DNA of 64,000 nucleotides, from positions 13,948-77,947 of the forward strand of contig NZ_CAJTUX010000005.1 of the NCBI RefSeq assembly GCF_910579365.1, given 5' to 3'. This DNA comes from an uncultured Oscillibacter sp. Its GTDB lineage: Bacteria; Bacillota; Clostridia; Oscillospirales; Oscillospiraceae. This document shows, one piece after another, positions 50,551 through 58,884 of this stretch. A program made the translations under genes and the position numbers. A model generated the notes under the pieces. That model searched no databases. It was given only the letters and a program-made list of their open reading frames with translations, and was not told the DNA's origin. The first letter of the stretch is position 1. Every line of letters begins with the position of its first letter.

Positions 50551-50888
50551 GCGGAGAAGGAGATTGGCTTCATTCCGCATGCCCATCAAAGGCGGCGGCC
50601 TTCCTTACCAGGGCGAATCGGGCGGTGCGAGATATCACGATGCTGGATTTGCAGGCGGCCATTCCCAGCTTGAAAATGGAATACGATTGCTGATCAAACA
50701 GGAGCGGCCAGGGAGTAAAATCCCTGGCCGCTCCCGTTGTGAAAAAGAGCGCCGCAGGCCATGCTCAGGGGATCCAAACAGCCCCACAAAGCGGAGGCGC
50801 TTGCAGCGAAACGCCGGCGGCGGTTCCCGGGCGCGGCGGGAAACCGCCGCCGCAAAATCCAATCCCCGTGTTTCATGGCCATCCCTCT
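50551..50888. other. Intergenic region with a strong hairpin, convergent genes
   Basis: In this 338-base space the only clear structure is GGAGCGGCCAGGGA (50701-50714) with its complement (50721-50734), loop GTAAAA, likely a two-way terminator with weak T tracts. I saw no gene on either strand; the open frames here lack start signals. Confidence 0.5.
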
Positions 50889-51575
50889 TCAGGTCCGAAC
50901 GCCCCGGATAAATCCATCCATCAGCCCGGTCAAATGGTTCTCAACGGTGGCGGCGGCCGCTTCCGCGTCCCGGCTGCAAATTTGCTCTAGGAGCTGCTGG
51001 TGCCCCCGCTGGAGCTGCTGAAGACTGAGGGATTCCGTCAATGCGGAGACGTTGAACCAGTTCCGCATATTGCACTGCTCCCACAGCCGCAGGAGCACCT
51101 GGTTCCCGGTGGCGTCGATAATTGCCCGATGGAACGCGGCGTCGCACTCAGTGAAACGCCGCAGGTTCCCCTGTCCGGCGCAGCCCTCCATCTCATCCAA
51201 AATCGCCTGGAGCTGCTCTGCCAGTTTCCGCAGCTCCTCATCCGGCAGCTGCGTGATCGCGTCCCGAATACTTTTGGCTTCCAGGCAGATGCGGACGCTG
51301 TAATTGTCCCGCACGTCCTTTTCCGTCAGCGTCCGGACCCGGGAGCCCTTAAACGGCACCGTCTCCACCAGTCCCAGGGCCTCCAGGTCCCGGATGGCCT
51401 CCCGGACCGGGCCCTGGGAGACCCCCAGCTCTTTTGCCCAAAAGGTTTCAATGATTCGATCCCCCGGCCGCAGCTCTCCGGCAAAGATCGCGTCTCGAAT
51501 GGCGTTGCGGATTTCCTCCCGAAATACTTTCCGGTGATTCAGCACCGGGGTGATCCCTGCTCGTTCCATCGTCAT
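50889..51575 (-). CDS. GntR family regulator, FCD type
   Basis: The 228-residue protein has an N-terminal winged helix (residues about 10-75: AIRDAIFAGELRPGDRIIET, ELGVSQGPVREAIRDLEALG, VETVPFKGSRV). The all-helical FCD effector domain is about 90-225, with acid/histidine metal-site residues in ECDAAFHRAIIDATGN and HQQLLEQI. FCD regulators respond to carboxylate effectors and usually repress. It is divergent from the dehydrogenase complex genes and most likely controls them. It is a more distant relative of the two other GntR proteins at 56.6 and 61.3 kb. Confidence 0.93.
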   Translation of the reverse strand: MTMERAGITPVLNHRKVFREEIRNAIRDAIFAGELRPGDRIIETFWAKELGVSQGPVREAIRDLEALGLVETVPFKGSRVRTLTEKDVRDNYSVRICLEAKSIRDAITQLPDEELRKLAEQLQAILDEMEGCAGQGNLRRFTECDAAFHRAIIDATGNQVLLRLWEQCNMRNWFNVSALTESLSLQQLQRGHQQLLEQICSRDAEAAAATVENHLTGLMDGFIRGVRT

Positions 51576-51587
51576 CCAGCTCCATTT

Positions 51588-51599
51588 ATTATCAATTAT
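51588..51599. promoter_or_regulatory. Degenerate copy of the shared palindrome before the first GntR gene
   Basis: ATTATCAATTAT, 10 of 12 matches on the other strand to the palindrome found at 51710, 62028 and 62920. It lies 13 bases before the GntR start. Confidence 0.35.
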
Positions 51600-51706
51600 T
51601 TTTCATTATACGGACTTCCCGCCTCAAAGTCAACCATTCCAGTTCTTTTCACAAAGTCTACAAAGGCGCTTTGGAAACTTCGTCTAAAACGGAAAATTAT
51701 AAATAC

Positions 51707-51735
51707 TTGATAATCGATTATTTGAGTGTTAAGAT
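51707..51735 (+). promoter_or_regulatory. Promoter of the dehydrogenase operon overlapping an operator
   Basis: TTGATA (51707-51712), 17 bases, TAAGAT (51730-51735), 69 bases before the E1-alpha ATG. The palindrome ATAATCGATTAT (51710-51721) overlaps the -35 box, placing a repressor where it would block RNA polymerase. Confidence 0.65.
51710..51721. promoter_or_regulatory. Shared palindromic operator ATAATCGATTAT, copy 1
   Basis: A perfect 12-base palindrome, identical to copies at 62028 and 62920. It lies between the divergent GntR and E1-alpha genes. Confidence 0.75.
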
Positions 51736-51804
51736 AAAAGCAGTACCGGCAGGCTCCTTGTCCTGCAAGGACCTGTGATTTGAGAAAGCGGAGGTGTCCT
51801 ATCT

Positions 51805-52770
51805 ATGATCGATAAACAAACCGGCCTTTGGATCTACAACAAGATGCACGAGATCCGGGACTTCGAGGAAACGGCGTGGACGCTGTTCACGGAGAACAAG
51901 CTCCGGGGCTCTGTCCATCTTTACACCGGCGAGGAGGCTGTGGCGGCAGCCGTCTGCGCCCAGCTGACGGACGAGGACCTGATCGCCTCCACCCACCGGG
52001 GCCACGGCCACTGCATCGCCAAGGGCGCAGAGCTGGACAAGGCCCTGGCGGAGCTGATGGGCAAGGCCACGGGCTACTGCAAGGGCCGCAGCGGCTCCAT
52101 GCACATCGCGGACTTCTCCAAGGGCAACCTGGGCGCCAACGCCATCGTGGGCGGCGGCATCCCCATTGCCACCGGCGGCGCCCTGGCCCTGAAAATGCAG
52201 GGAAAGCCCAATGTGGCGGTGGCCTTCTTCGGCGACGGCGCGTCCAACCAGGGTACGTTCCACGAGTCCATCAACATGGCCGCCGTGTGGAAGCTCCCCT
52301 GCATCTACGTGGTGGAGAACAACCAGTTCGGCATGACGGTCCCCGTCTGGCAGTCCACCTCTGTGGAGGACATTTCCGTCCGGGGCGCGGCCTACGGTAT
52401 CCCCGGCGAGACCGTGGACGGCAACGATGTTATAGCCGTCTACGAGGCCTTTGCCCGGGCGAAGGAACGGGCGCTGAAGGGCGAGGGCCCCAGCATCATT
52501 GAGTGCAAAACCTACCGCTGGCGGGGCCACTGGACCGGCGACCCGGAGGTGTACCGCACCCGGGAAGAGGTTGAGGAGTGGAAGGAGAAGAAAGACCCCA
52601 TCCAGCTTTTCGGCAACTATCTGACCAAACACAAGCTAGCCGCCAAGAAGGAGCTGGAAGAGATTGCGGACGCCGCCGCCAAGAAGATGGCGGCCGCCGT
52701 GGAGTTCGCCATGAACAGCCCGGAGCCGGACCCGGAGCAGGTTCTGGCCGACGTGTTCTATGAAGGTTAA
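51805..52770 (+). CDS. TPP-dependent dehydrogenase E1 alpha subunit (acetoin dehydrogenase-like)
   Basis: The 321-residue E1 alpha starts at ATG 51805 with GGAGGTG upstream. The TPP motif spans GDGASNQGTFHESINMAA to VVENN (about 143-170), and RSGSMHIAD with GANAIVGGGIPIATG precede it. Short E1 alpha chains like this are typical of acetoin:DCPIP oxidoreductases (AcoA) and some branched 2-oxoacid dehydrogenases. It decarboxylates or cleaves a 2-oxo/acyloin substrate on TPP and passes the acyl group to E2. First gene of an E1a-E1b-E2-E3 operon. Confidence 0.92.
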   Translation: MIDKQTGLWIYNKMHEIRDFEETAWTLFTENKLRGSVHLYTGEEAVAAAVCAQLTDEDLIASTHRGHGHCIAKGAELDKALAELMGKATGYCKGRSGSMHIADFSKGNLGANAIVGGGIPIATGGALALKMQGKPNVAVAFFGDGASNQGTFHESINMAAVWKLPCIYVVENNQFGMTVPVWQSTSVEDISVRGAAYGIPGETVDGNDVIAVYEAFARAKERALKGEGPSIIECKTYRWRGHWTGDPEVYRTREEVEEWKEKKDPIQLFGNYLTKHKLAAKKELEEIADAAAKKMAAAVEFAMNSPEPDPEQVLADVFYEG

Positions 52771-52784
52771 GGGGGGAGAAACCA

Positions 52785-53765
52785 ATGGCTAAACTGACAT
52801 ATGCACAGGCGATCCGCCAGGTTATCGCTGAGGAAATGCGCCGTGACGATAAGGTTTTCGTCATGGGGGAGGACGTGGAAAAGCTGGGCGGCGTTTTCGG
52901 CACCACCCGGGACCTCTATAAGGAGTTCGGCACGGACCGCATCCGCAACACGCCAATTTCCGAGTCCGCCATTGTGGGCGCGGCTCTGGGCGCGGCCTGC
53001 GCGGGCATGCGGCCTGTGGCGGAGCTGATGTACTGGGACTTTGCCTTCGTGGCGGCAGACCAGATTTTCAACCAGATGGCCAAGACCCGGTACGTCTTCG
53101 GCGGCAACGCCAAGATTCCCATGGTTCTTCGCAGCCAGCAGGGCACGGGCCGGGGCAACGCCGCCACCCACTCCCAGTCTCTGGAAAGCATTTTCATGCA
53201 CATTCCCGGCCTGAAGGTGGCCTGCCCCTCCACTCCCGCCGAGGCGGCGGGACTGCTCCGCACCGCCATCCGGGACGACAACCCGGTCTGCTTCTTCGAA
53301 CATAAGGCGCTGTACATCACCAAGGCCGAGGTTCCTGACGACCCGGAGTTCATGATTCCCTTCGGCAAAGCCGACGTCAAGCGGGAGGGTACGGATGTGA
53401 CGATTGTGGCAAACCTCCTCTATGTCTCCCGCGCCCTGGAGGCGGCGGACGAGCTGGCCAAAGAGGGCATTTCCGCCGAGGTCATCGACCCCCGGACGCT
53501 GGTCCCCTTCGACTATGACACCGTGGCGGACAGCGTGAAGAAGACGGGCCGCCTGGTGGTGGTCCACGAGGCCCACCAGAACAACGGCTGGGGCGCCCAG
53601 GTGGTGTCTCAGGTGGGACAGATGGTCTTCCCGTATCTGGACGCCGCCCCGGTACACCTGGGCGCAAAGCCCTGCCCCCTGCCCTTCAATCCGGGTCTGG
53701 AGGCTGCTGTCATCCCCAGCGTGAAAGAAATCATCGACGCCTGCAAAGCGTCCTTGTACCGTTAA
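52785..53765 (+). CDS. TPP-dependent dehydrogenase E1 beta subunit (acetoin dehydrogenase-like)
   Basis: The 326-residue E1 beta begins KLTYAQAIRQVIAEEMRRDD. FVMGEDVEKLGGVFGTTRDL, FNQMAKTRYVFGGNAKIP and LRSQQGTGRGNAATHSQSLE, and the transketolase-C domain EVIDPRTLVPFDYDTV, are as in AcoB/PdhB. It forms the heterotetramer with E1 alpha, 14 bases upstream. Substrate cannot be read off: acetoin, pyruvate or branched 2-oxoacids are all handled by close relatives. Confidence 0.93.
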   Translation: MAKLTYAQAIRQVIAEEMRRDDKVFVMGEDVEKLGGVFGTTRDLYKEFGTDRIRNTPISESAIVGAALGAACAGMRPVAELMYWDFAFVAADQIFNQMAKTRYVFGGNAKIPMVLRSQQGTGRGNAATHSQSLESIFMHIPGLKVACPSTPAEAAGLLRTAIRDDNPVCFFEHKALYITKAEVPDDPEFMIPFGKADVKREGTDVTIVANLLYVSRALEAADELAKEGISAEVIDPRTLVPFDYDTVADSVKKTGRLVVVHEAHQNNGWGAQVVSQVGQMVFPYLDAAPVHLGAKPCPLPFNPGLEAAVIPSVKEIIDACKASLYR

Positions 53766-53781
53766 GGAAGGAGGCACTGAC

Positions 53782-55128
53782 ATGGCAACTGTCGTCATCA
53801 TGCCCAAACAAGGCCTCATGATGGAAGAGGGCACCATCACCAGCTGGCTGAAAAAAGAGGGCGAGAGCGTTACCGCCGGAGAACCTCTTTTTGAGATGGA
53901 AACAGATAAGCTGACCATCACCATGGACGCCGAGGCCAGCGGCACCCTGCTCAAAATCGTTCATCCCGAGGGCGACGTGGTGCCCATCACCCAGACCATC
54001 GCCATTCTCGGCGAGCCCGGCGAGGACATCTCCGCTCTCCTGAGCGGGGATGCAGCTCCTGCCGCTGCTCCGGCGGAAACGGCTCCCGTCCCGGCTGCGG
54101 AACCCCCCGCCGCCGCTCCGGCGGCGGAGAGAGCTCCCGGCGAGCGTGTCTTCTCCACGCCCCGCGCCCGTCTCCGGGCGGAGGAAAACGGCCTTGACGT
54201 GGCCGCCGTCCCCGGCACCGGCCCCAACGGTCTGGTCATTGAGCGGGACGTGACCGCCTGCGCCGCCGGAAAACCCGCCGTGACGCCGTTGGCGGCGAAT
54301 CTTGCCAAGGCCCAGGGCCTGGACCTCAGCGGTCTCACCGGCACCGGCCCCAACGGCAAAATCACCACCGACGACCTGCCCGGCGGGGCGCCCGCCGCGA
54401 AAGCTCCTTCCGCACCGGCTTCCCCCGCTCAACAGAGCCGGGGCACTCATACCGAGCCTATGAGCGGCATGCGCAAGGCCATATCCCGGAATATGTTGGC
54501 CAGCAAGGAAACCAACGCCCAGACCAACCACCGCATCAAGGTGGACATGACCGCCGCCATCGCCCTGCGGAAGCAGTACAAGGACCTGGGCATCAAGGTC
54601 TCTTATAATGACATCATCGTCCGGGCCTGCGCCAAGGTCCTGGCGGAGATGCCCATTGTCAACGCCAGCGTGGACGGCAGCAGCATCCTCTACCACGACT
54701 ATGTAAATGTGGGCATGGCCGTCTCCGTTCCCGGCGGACTGATCGTTCCGGTTATCAAGGACGCGGACATCATCGGCCTTGCCGGCATCGCGGCGAAGTC
54801 CGCCGAACTCATCGAAAAGGCCCGGGACGGCAAGCTTACCGACGCGGACTACCATGGCGGCACCTTCACCGTGTCCTCTCTCGGCATGTTCGACCTGGAT
54901 GACTTCGTCGCCATCATCAACCCGCCGGAGTCCGCCATCCTGGCTGTGGGCAAAATCTCCAAAACCCCGGTGGTGGTCACCAACGAAGAGGGCGAGGACG
55001 CCATCGCCATCAAATCCATGTGCGCCCTCTGCCTGAGCTACGACCACCGCATCATCGACGGAGCCGAGGCGGCGAAGTTCCTGCAAAAGGTTAAAAACTA
55101 CCTGCAAAACCCGGTTTTGCTGATTTGA
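53782..55128 (+). CDS. Dihydrolipoamide acyltransferase (E2) with two E3-binding domains
   Basis: The 448-residue E2 has residues 2-78 as the lipoyl domain with the lipoylated lysine in EMETDKLTITMD. A Pro/Ala linker follows, then two peripheral subunit-binding domains (about 113-155, FSTPRARLRAEENGLDVAAV; and about 168-205, ANLAKAQGLDLSGLTGTGPN). After a second linker comes the catalytic core (220-448) with CLSYDHRIIDGAEAAKFL carrying the DHRxxDG motif. Two subunit-binding domains are unusual; one is the rule. It transfers the acyl group from TPP to CoA. Confidence 0.93.
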   Translation: MATVVIMPKQGLMMEEGTITSWLKKEGESVTAGEPLFEMETDKLTITMDAEASGTLLKIVHPEGDVVPITQTIAILGEPGEDISALLSGDAAPAAAPAETAPVPAAEPPAAAPAAERAPGERVFSTPRARLRAEENGLDVAAVPGTGPNGLVIERDVTACAAGKPAVTPLAANLAKAQGLDLSGLTGTGPNGKITTDDLPGGAPAAKAPSAPASPAQQSRGTHTEPMSGMRKAISRNMLASKETNAQTNHRIKVDMTAAIALRKQYKDLGIKVSYNDIIVRACAKVLAEMPIVNASVDGSSILYHDYVNVGMAVSVPGGLIVPVIKDADIIGLAGIAAKSAELIEKARDGKLTDADYHGGTFTVSSLGMFDLDDFVAIINPPESAILAVGKISKTPVVVTNEEGEDAIAIKSMCALCLSYDHRIIDGAEAAKFLQKVKNYLQNPVLLI

Positions 55129-55141
55129 GGAGGTGCAGCAA

Positions 55142-56536
55142 ATGCAGAAATTTGACGCGGTCGTCGTAGGCGGCGGCCCCGGCGGCTATGAGTGCGCCAT
55201 CCGCCTGGCCCAGAACGGCCTGAACACAGCCCTGGTAGAAGAGGCGGAGCTGGGCGGCACCTGCCTGAACCGGGGCTGCATCCCCACCAAGACCCTGCTC
55301 CACTCCGCCGACGTGTACTACGAGGCGAAAAACGGCGCCGCCTTCGGCGTGACTGCCGGGGACGTGACCTTTGATTACGCCAAGATCATCGAGCGGAAAA
55401 ACGCCGTCTCCAAGCAGCTCAGCAACGGCATCGGCTTCCTGGAGAAGAGCCACGGCGTGACGGTCATCAAGGCCCATGCCACCCTCGCCTCCCGCACCTC
55501 GGTTTCCCTGGACAACGGCGAGACCTTGGAGTGCAAGCACCTGATCGCCGCCACCGGCTCCAGTCCCGCCCGGATTCCCATTCCCGGCGCAGAGCTCCCC
55601 GGCGTGGTGGACTCCACCGGCCTTTTGAACATGACCACCTGCCCGAAGCACATCGTCATCGTGGGCGGCGGCGTCATCGGCATTGAGTTTGCCACGTTCT
55701 ATTACCGCCTGGGCGTAAAGGTCACGATTGTGGAGATGCTGGACCGGGTGCTGGGACCTTTGGACAAGGACATCACGGACTTTGTGGAGGCCGAACTGAA
55801 AAAGTGCGGCGTGGAGCTGGTCCTGGGCGTCCGGGTGGAGTCCATCGAGCCGGGTCTGAAGGTCAACTACGCCTCCGTCAAGGACGGTACCAAGGGCACC
55901 GCCCAGGGCGATGTGGTCCTCATGGCCGGCGGCCGCATCCCCAACACCAAGGGCCTCGGCCTGGACGCCATCGGCGTGAGGATGGACCGGAAGGGCTTCG
56001 TGGAGATCGACGGTCTCTGCCGCACCAACGTCCCCGGTGTCTACGCCATCGGCGACATCAACGGCAAGATGCAGTTGGCCCACGTGGCCTCGGCCCAGGG
56101 CCTCCTGGTGGCGGACCACATTGCCGGAAAGCCCTGCAAACAGCTGAATCTGAACCGCATCCCCTCCTGCGTCTACTGTAACCCGGAGACGGCCATGGTG
56201 GGCCTCACGGAGGAACAGGCCCGTGCCACAGGCAAAGACGTGGGCGTCGGCGTCTTCAACCTCTCCGGCAACGGCAAGGCCCTGACCATGGGCGAGAACA
56301 AGGGCCTGGTGAAGTTCGTCTTTGACAAAACCACCGACGAAATCCTGGGTTTCCACGTCATCGGCCCCCGGGCCACGGACCTGGCCGCCGAAGTCGCCGC
56401 CGTCATGGAGTGTGAGGGCACGATTGCCGAAATCGGCAGCACCGTCCACCCTCACCCGACGGTCAGCGAGGTGGTCATGGAAGCGGCCCACATCTGCCAC
56501 GGGACCTGTGTCAACGCCCCGAAGGCACGGAAATGA
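55142..56536 (+). CDS. lpdA: Dihydrolipoyl dehydrogenase (E3)
   Basis: The 464-residue flavoprotein starts at ATG 55142; the GTG at 55133 belongs to the ribosome binding region (GAGGAGGTG). FAD motif VVVGGGPGGYECAIRLAQNG (about 7-26), the redox disulfide GGTCLNRGCIPTKT (about 36-49), NAD Rossmann HIVIVGGGVIGIEFATFY, a second FAD-binding GVYAIGDING, and the C-terminal HPHPTVSEV His-Glu pair. It reoxidises lipoamide and makes NADH. Last gene of the complex operon, followed by a terminator. Confidence 0.95.
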   Translation: MQKFDAVVVGGGPGGYECAIRLAQNGLNTALVEEAELGGTCLNRGCIPTKTLLHSADVYYEAKNGAAFGVTAGDVTFDYAKIIERKNAVSKQLSNGIGFLEKSHGVTVIKAHATLASRTSVSLDNGETLECKHLIAATGSSPARIPIPGAELPGVVDSTGLLNMTTCPKHIVIVGGGVIGIEFATFYYRLGVKVTIVEMLDRVLGPLDKDITDFVEAELKKCGVELVLGVRVESIEPGLKVNYASVKDGTKGTAQGDVVLMAGGRIPNTKGLGLDAIGVRMDRKGFVEIDGLCRTNVPGVYAIGDINGKMQLAHVASAQGLLVADHIAGKPCKQLNLNRIPSCVYCNPETAMVGLTEEQARATGKDVGVGVFNLSGNGKALTMGENKGLVKFVFDKTTDEILGFHVIGPRATDLAAEVAAVMECEGTIAEIGSTVHPHPTVSEVVMEAAHICHGTCVNAPKARK

Positions 56537-56543
56537 AAGCGGA

Positions 56544-56580
56544 AAGGGCGCGTCCGGTTAGGACGCGCCCTTCTTCTTTT
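56544..56580. terminator. Terminator after the dehydrogenase operon
   Basis: AAGGGCGCGTCC with its complement (12 bp, loop GGTTA), then TTCTTCTTTT. The converging GntR gene ends inside its T tract. Confidence 0.88.
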
Positions 56581-57268
56581 ATGAAACGGGTTCTTTTTTC
56601 GTCCCCGCCTGCTGCGCCGCAAAGTACTTGCCAAGCTCATCGCCGAAGCCTTTGATGTGCAGGAACATATACGCTCCTGCGCTGGACTCCTCATGGGCTT
56701 TCAGATAGCGGAAGATGTTCCGGTGCTGGGCGATCAGCTCATCCAGAGAAAACGCCGTAGTCGCCGCGCACAGATAGGTCCACTCCGCCATACGGAGAAT
56801 CGTCCAGGCCCGCTTCAGCGCCGGACTCCCGGCGGCGTCCAGCACGAGTCCGTGGAACTCCTTATCCAAATGGACAAAGGTTTGCAGGTCCTGGCTGTGG
56901 TCCATGCCGTCCAGAACCGCCTCCATTTCCGCCAGCTGCTCCTCCGTGACATACTTCGCCGCCCGCTTGGCGGCATATTCCTCGATAAAGGCCCGCGTGT
57001 CAAAAATATCCGCAATCTCCACAGCTGTAAAATTCCGCACATAGGTGCCGGAATAGGGCCGCTCCTCCAGCAGGCCGACTGCGGACAGCTCCAGCATAGC
57101 CTCCCGCACCGGAGCCTGAGACACGTTCAGCTCCTTTGCCAGCCGGGTTTCCACGATCCGGTCCCCCGGCCGGTAAATCCCCTCCGCAATCTGCTGATGG
57201 ATATAATCTTTAATATTGCTCCGCAGCGTCTCCTTCGCCGGAAGCCGCTTTCCGCTCCTGCCACCCAT
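56579..57268 (-). CDS. GntR family regulator, FCD type (close paralogue of the 61.3-kb one)
   Basis: I start it at ATG 57268 with AAAGGTG upstream, giving 229 residues that align along their full length with the 61305-61991 protein. Shared runs include ELNVSQAPVREAMLEL / ELHVSQAPVREAILEL, LLEERPYSGTYVR / LLEERPYSGSFVR and AYMFLHIKGFGDELGKYF / AYMFLHIKNFGDELKQYF. Winged helix about 12-75, FCD domain about 90-220 with a histidine-rich pocket (DKEFHGLVLDAAG, AQHRNIFRYL). It sits downstream of the molybdenum hydroxylase operon terminator and has no palindrome copy in its own upstream region. Confidence 0.92.
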   Translation of the reverse strand: MGGRSGKRLPAKETLRSNIKDYIHQQIAEGIYRPGDRIVETRLAKELNVSQAPVREAMLELSAVGLLEERPYSGTYVRNFTAVEIADIFDTRAFIEEYAAKRAAKYVTEEQLAEMEAVLDGMDHSQDLQTFVHLDKEFHGLVLDAAGSPALKRAWTILRMAEWTYLCAATTAFSLDELIAQHRNIFRYLKAHEESSAGAYMFLHIKGFGDELGKYFAAQQAGTKKEPVS

Positions 57269-57356
57269 TCCACCACACCTTTCGCGGACCATATGCCCGC
57301 CGCTTGTCCTCCTATTCTCGCACACTTTCCCAAAAATTGCAAACCCTTTCGCAGCA

Positions 57357-57386
57357 AAAAGAGGAGGCGCTCCGCCTCCTCTTTTC
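57357..57386 (-). terminator. Terminator of the molybdenum hydroxylase operon
   Basis: AAAGAGGAGGCG and complement (12 bp, loop CTC), T5 on the minus strand directly behind the Fe-S subunit stop. Confidence 0.88.
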
Positions 57387-57956
57387 TTACGCCTCGTATT
57401 GGCGGTTCCATTTTTCCGAAAACCGGCTGTCAATCCCCCGGAATTCCGGTTCCGGCAGCCCGGCGGCCTTGGCCTTCGCCCGGGCCGCGTCCATCTTTTC
57501 CACAGCCAGGAGCACGCCATCTGCGATGCGCGTATATCCGGTACACCGGCAGATGTTGCCCTCCATCTCCTTCCGGATTTGCTCCCGCGTGGGATGGGGA
57601 TAGCGGTTCAGCAGCGCGATGCCGCTGATGAGCATTCCCGGCGTGCAGTAGCCGCACTGGACCGCTCCCGCTTCGATAAACGCCTCCTGCAAAGGATGCA
57701 GCCGCCCGTCCTGCGCCAGTCCCTCCGCCGTCAAAACGTCCCTTCCGTCCAGCTCCGCCGCCAACACGAGACAGGAGTTCACAGGCCTCCCGTCCAGCAG
57801 CACGGTACAGGCTCCGCACTCCCCCTCGTTGCACCCTTCTTTCACACTGGTGAGAAACAGGTCTTCCCGCAGGAAACGCAGCAGCGTCTGGTGGCAGGGC
57901 ACTGTTTTTTCATAGGTCTCGCCGTTCACCGTCACGCGGACGTCAACCGTTTTCAT
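57387..57956 (-). CDS. Molybdenum hydroxylase Fe-S subunit (xanthine dehydrogenase XdhC/CoxS-like)
   Basis: ATG 57956 has GGAGG upstream; the longer frame reads through the FAD gene and is ignored. The 189 residues have a plant-type [2Fe-2S] motif (KEGCNEGECGACTVLLDG, cysteines about 42-62) and a second C-terminal [2Fe-2S] domain (CGYCTPGMLISG, GNICRCTGYTRI). Small Fe-S subunit of the xanthine dehydrogenase/CO dehydrogenase superfamily. It overlaps the FAD subunit gene by 14 bases. Last gene of gntR-Mo-FAD-FeS. Confidence 0.93.
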   Translation of the reverse strand: MKTVDVRVTVNGETYEKTVPCHQTLLRFLREDLFLTSVKEGCNEGECGACTVLLDGRPVNSCLVLAAELDGRDVLTAEGLAQDGRLHPLQEAFIEAGAVQCGYCTPGMLISGIALLNRYPHPTREQIRKEMEGNICRCTGYTRIADGVLLAVEKMDAARAKAKAAGLPEPEFRGIDSRFSEKWNRQYEA

Positions 57957-58884
57957 AGCCCGTACCTCCATTTCCAATCTGTCCCGGATAGAGCCTCTGG
58001 GGAATGGCCTCGGCCTTCTGCGCCAGGGGCCGCCCCGCCCGCTGAACCGCCTCATGAAGCACCTGAATGGCAATATCATGGAGCAGCCGTGTCCGGAACT
58101 CCGCGCTGGACCGCCAGCTGGACCGGGGCCTGCCCTCCGCCGCCACGGTCTCCGCCGCCTGAACGATTCGGGCATCTGAAACCGCCTGTCCCTCCAGCAC
58201 CGCCTCGGCCGCGCGACTCCGCATAGGCGTGGGACCCGCGGTGGTCAGCGCGATGCGAACTTCTTCAAAAATGCCGTCCCGGACCTCCACATAGGCGCTG
58301 ACGCCCATCAGGGCCAGGTCCATGGCGTTCCGCCGGGTGTATTTGTAATAAGCGCTCCCGGCATTTTCCGGCGGCAGCGGCGCCAGAATCCGTACCAACA
58401 GCTCCTCCGGCAGCAGGTCAAACTTTTTGAATCCGGTGTAAAAGGCATCCAGCGGAATCTGCCGCCGCCCCTTCGGACCGGCAGCCACGGCCACCGCTCC
58501 ATGGACCAGCAGCGGCCCCACGGAATCCGCCGAGGGAGCGCCGTTCATAATGTTGCCGCCCAGGGTGCCCCGATAGCGGATCTGCACAGACCCCACCTGG
58601 GAGCAGCCCTGATAAAGGGCGTAGTACCGTCCGCGGATGGCCTCCCATTCCTCCACGTGCCGGTGGCTGGTGAGAGCGCCCAGGTCCAGGCCCTCCGCCG
58701 TAAGCCGCTGTCCCCGGAGCGCCTCCAGGCCCTTCAGGTCCACAATCTTGGCGGCCAGCTCCTTTCCGCCGTGCATATTGACGAAAACATCCGTGCCCCC
58801 GGCGACAGGCTTCGCTCCGGCGGCTTTCAAAGCGCAGGCTTCCAGCAGGTCCGCAGGCGCATAATATTCAAATCTTGGCAGCAT
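57943..58884 (-). CDS. Molybdenum hydroxylase FAD subunit
   Basis: The 313-residue protein has the FAD-binding motifs of the CoxM/XdhB family: PVAGGTDVFVNMHGG (31-45) and the second phosphate loop RYRGTLGGNIMNGAPSADS (near 103-121), and a C-terminal CO-dehydrogenase-flavoprotein domain. It passes electrons from Fe-S to a carrier, often NAD+. Its start overlaps the stop of the Mo subunit by one base (TGATG on the minus strand), so translation is coupled. Confidence 0.93.
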   Translation of the reverse strand: MLPRFEYYAPADLLEACALKAAGAKPVAGGTDVFVNMHGGKELAAKIVDLKGLEALRGQRLTAEGLDLGALTSHRHVEEWEAIRGRYYALYQGCSQVGSVQIRYRGTLGGNIMNGAPSADSVGPLLVHGAVAVAAGPKGRRQIPLDAFYTGFKKFDLLPEELLVRILAPLPPENAGSAYYKYTRRNAMDLALMGVSAYVEVRDGIFEEVRIALTTAGPTPMRSRAAEAVLEGQAVSDARIVQAAETVAAEGRPRSSWRSSAEFRTRLLHDIAIQVLHEAVQRAGRPLAQKAEAIPQRLYPGQIGNGGTGYENG

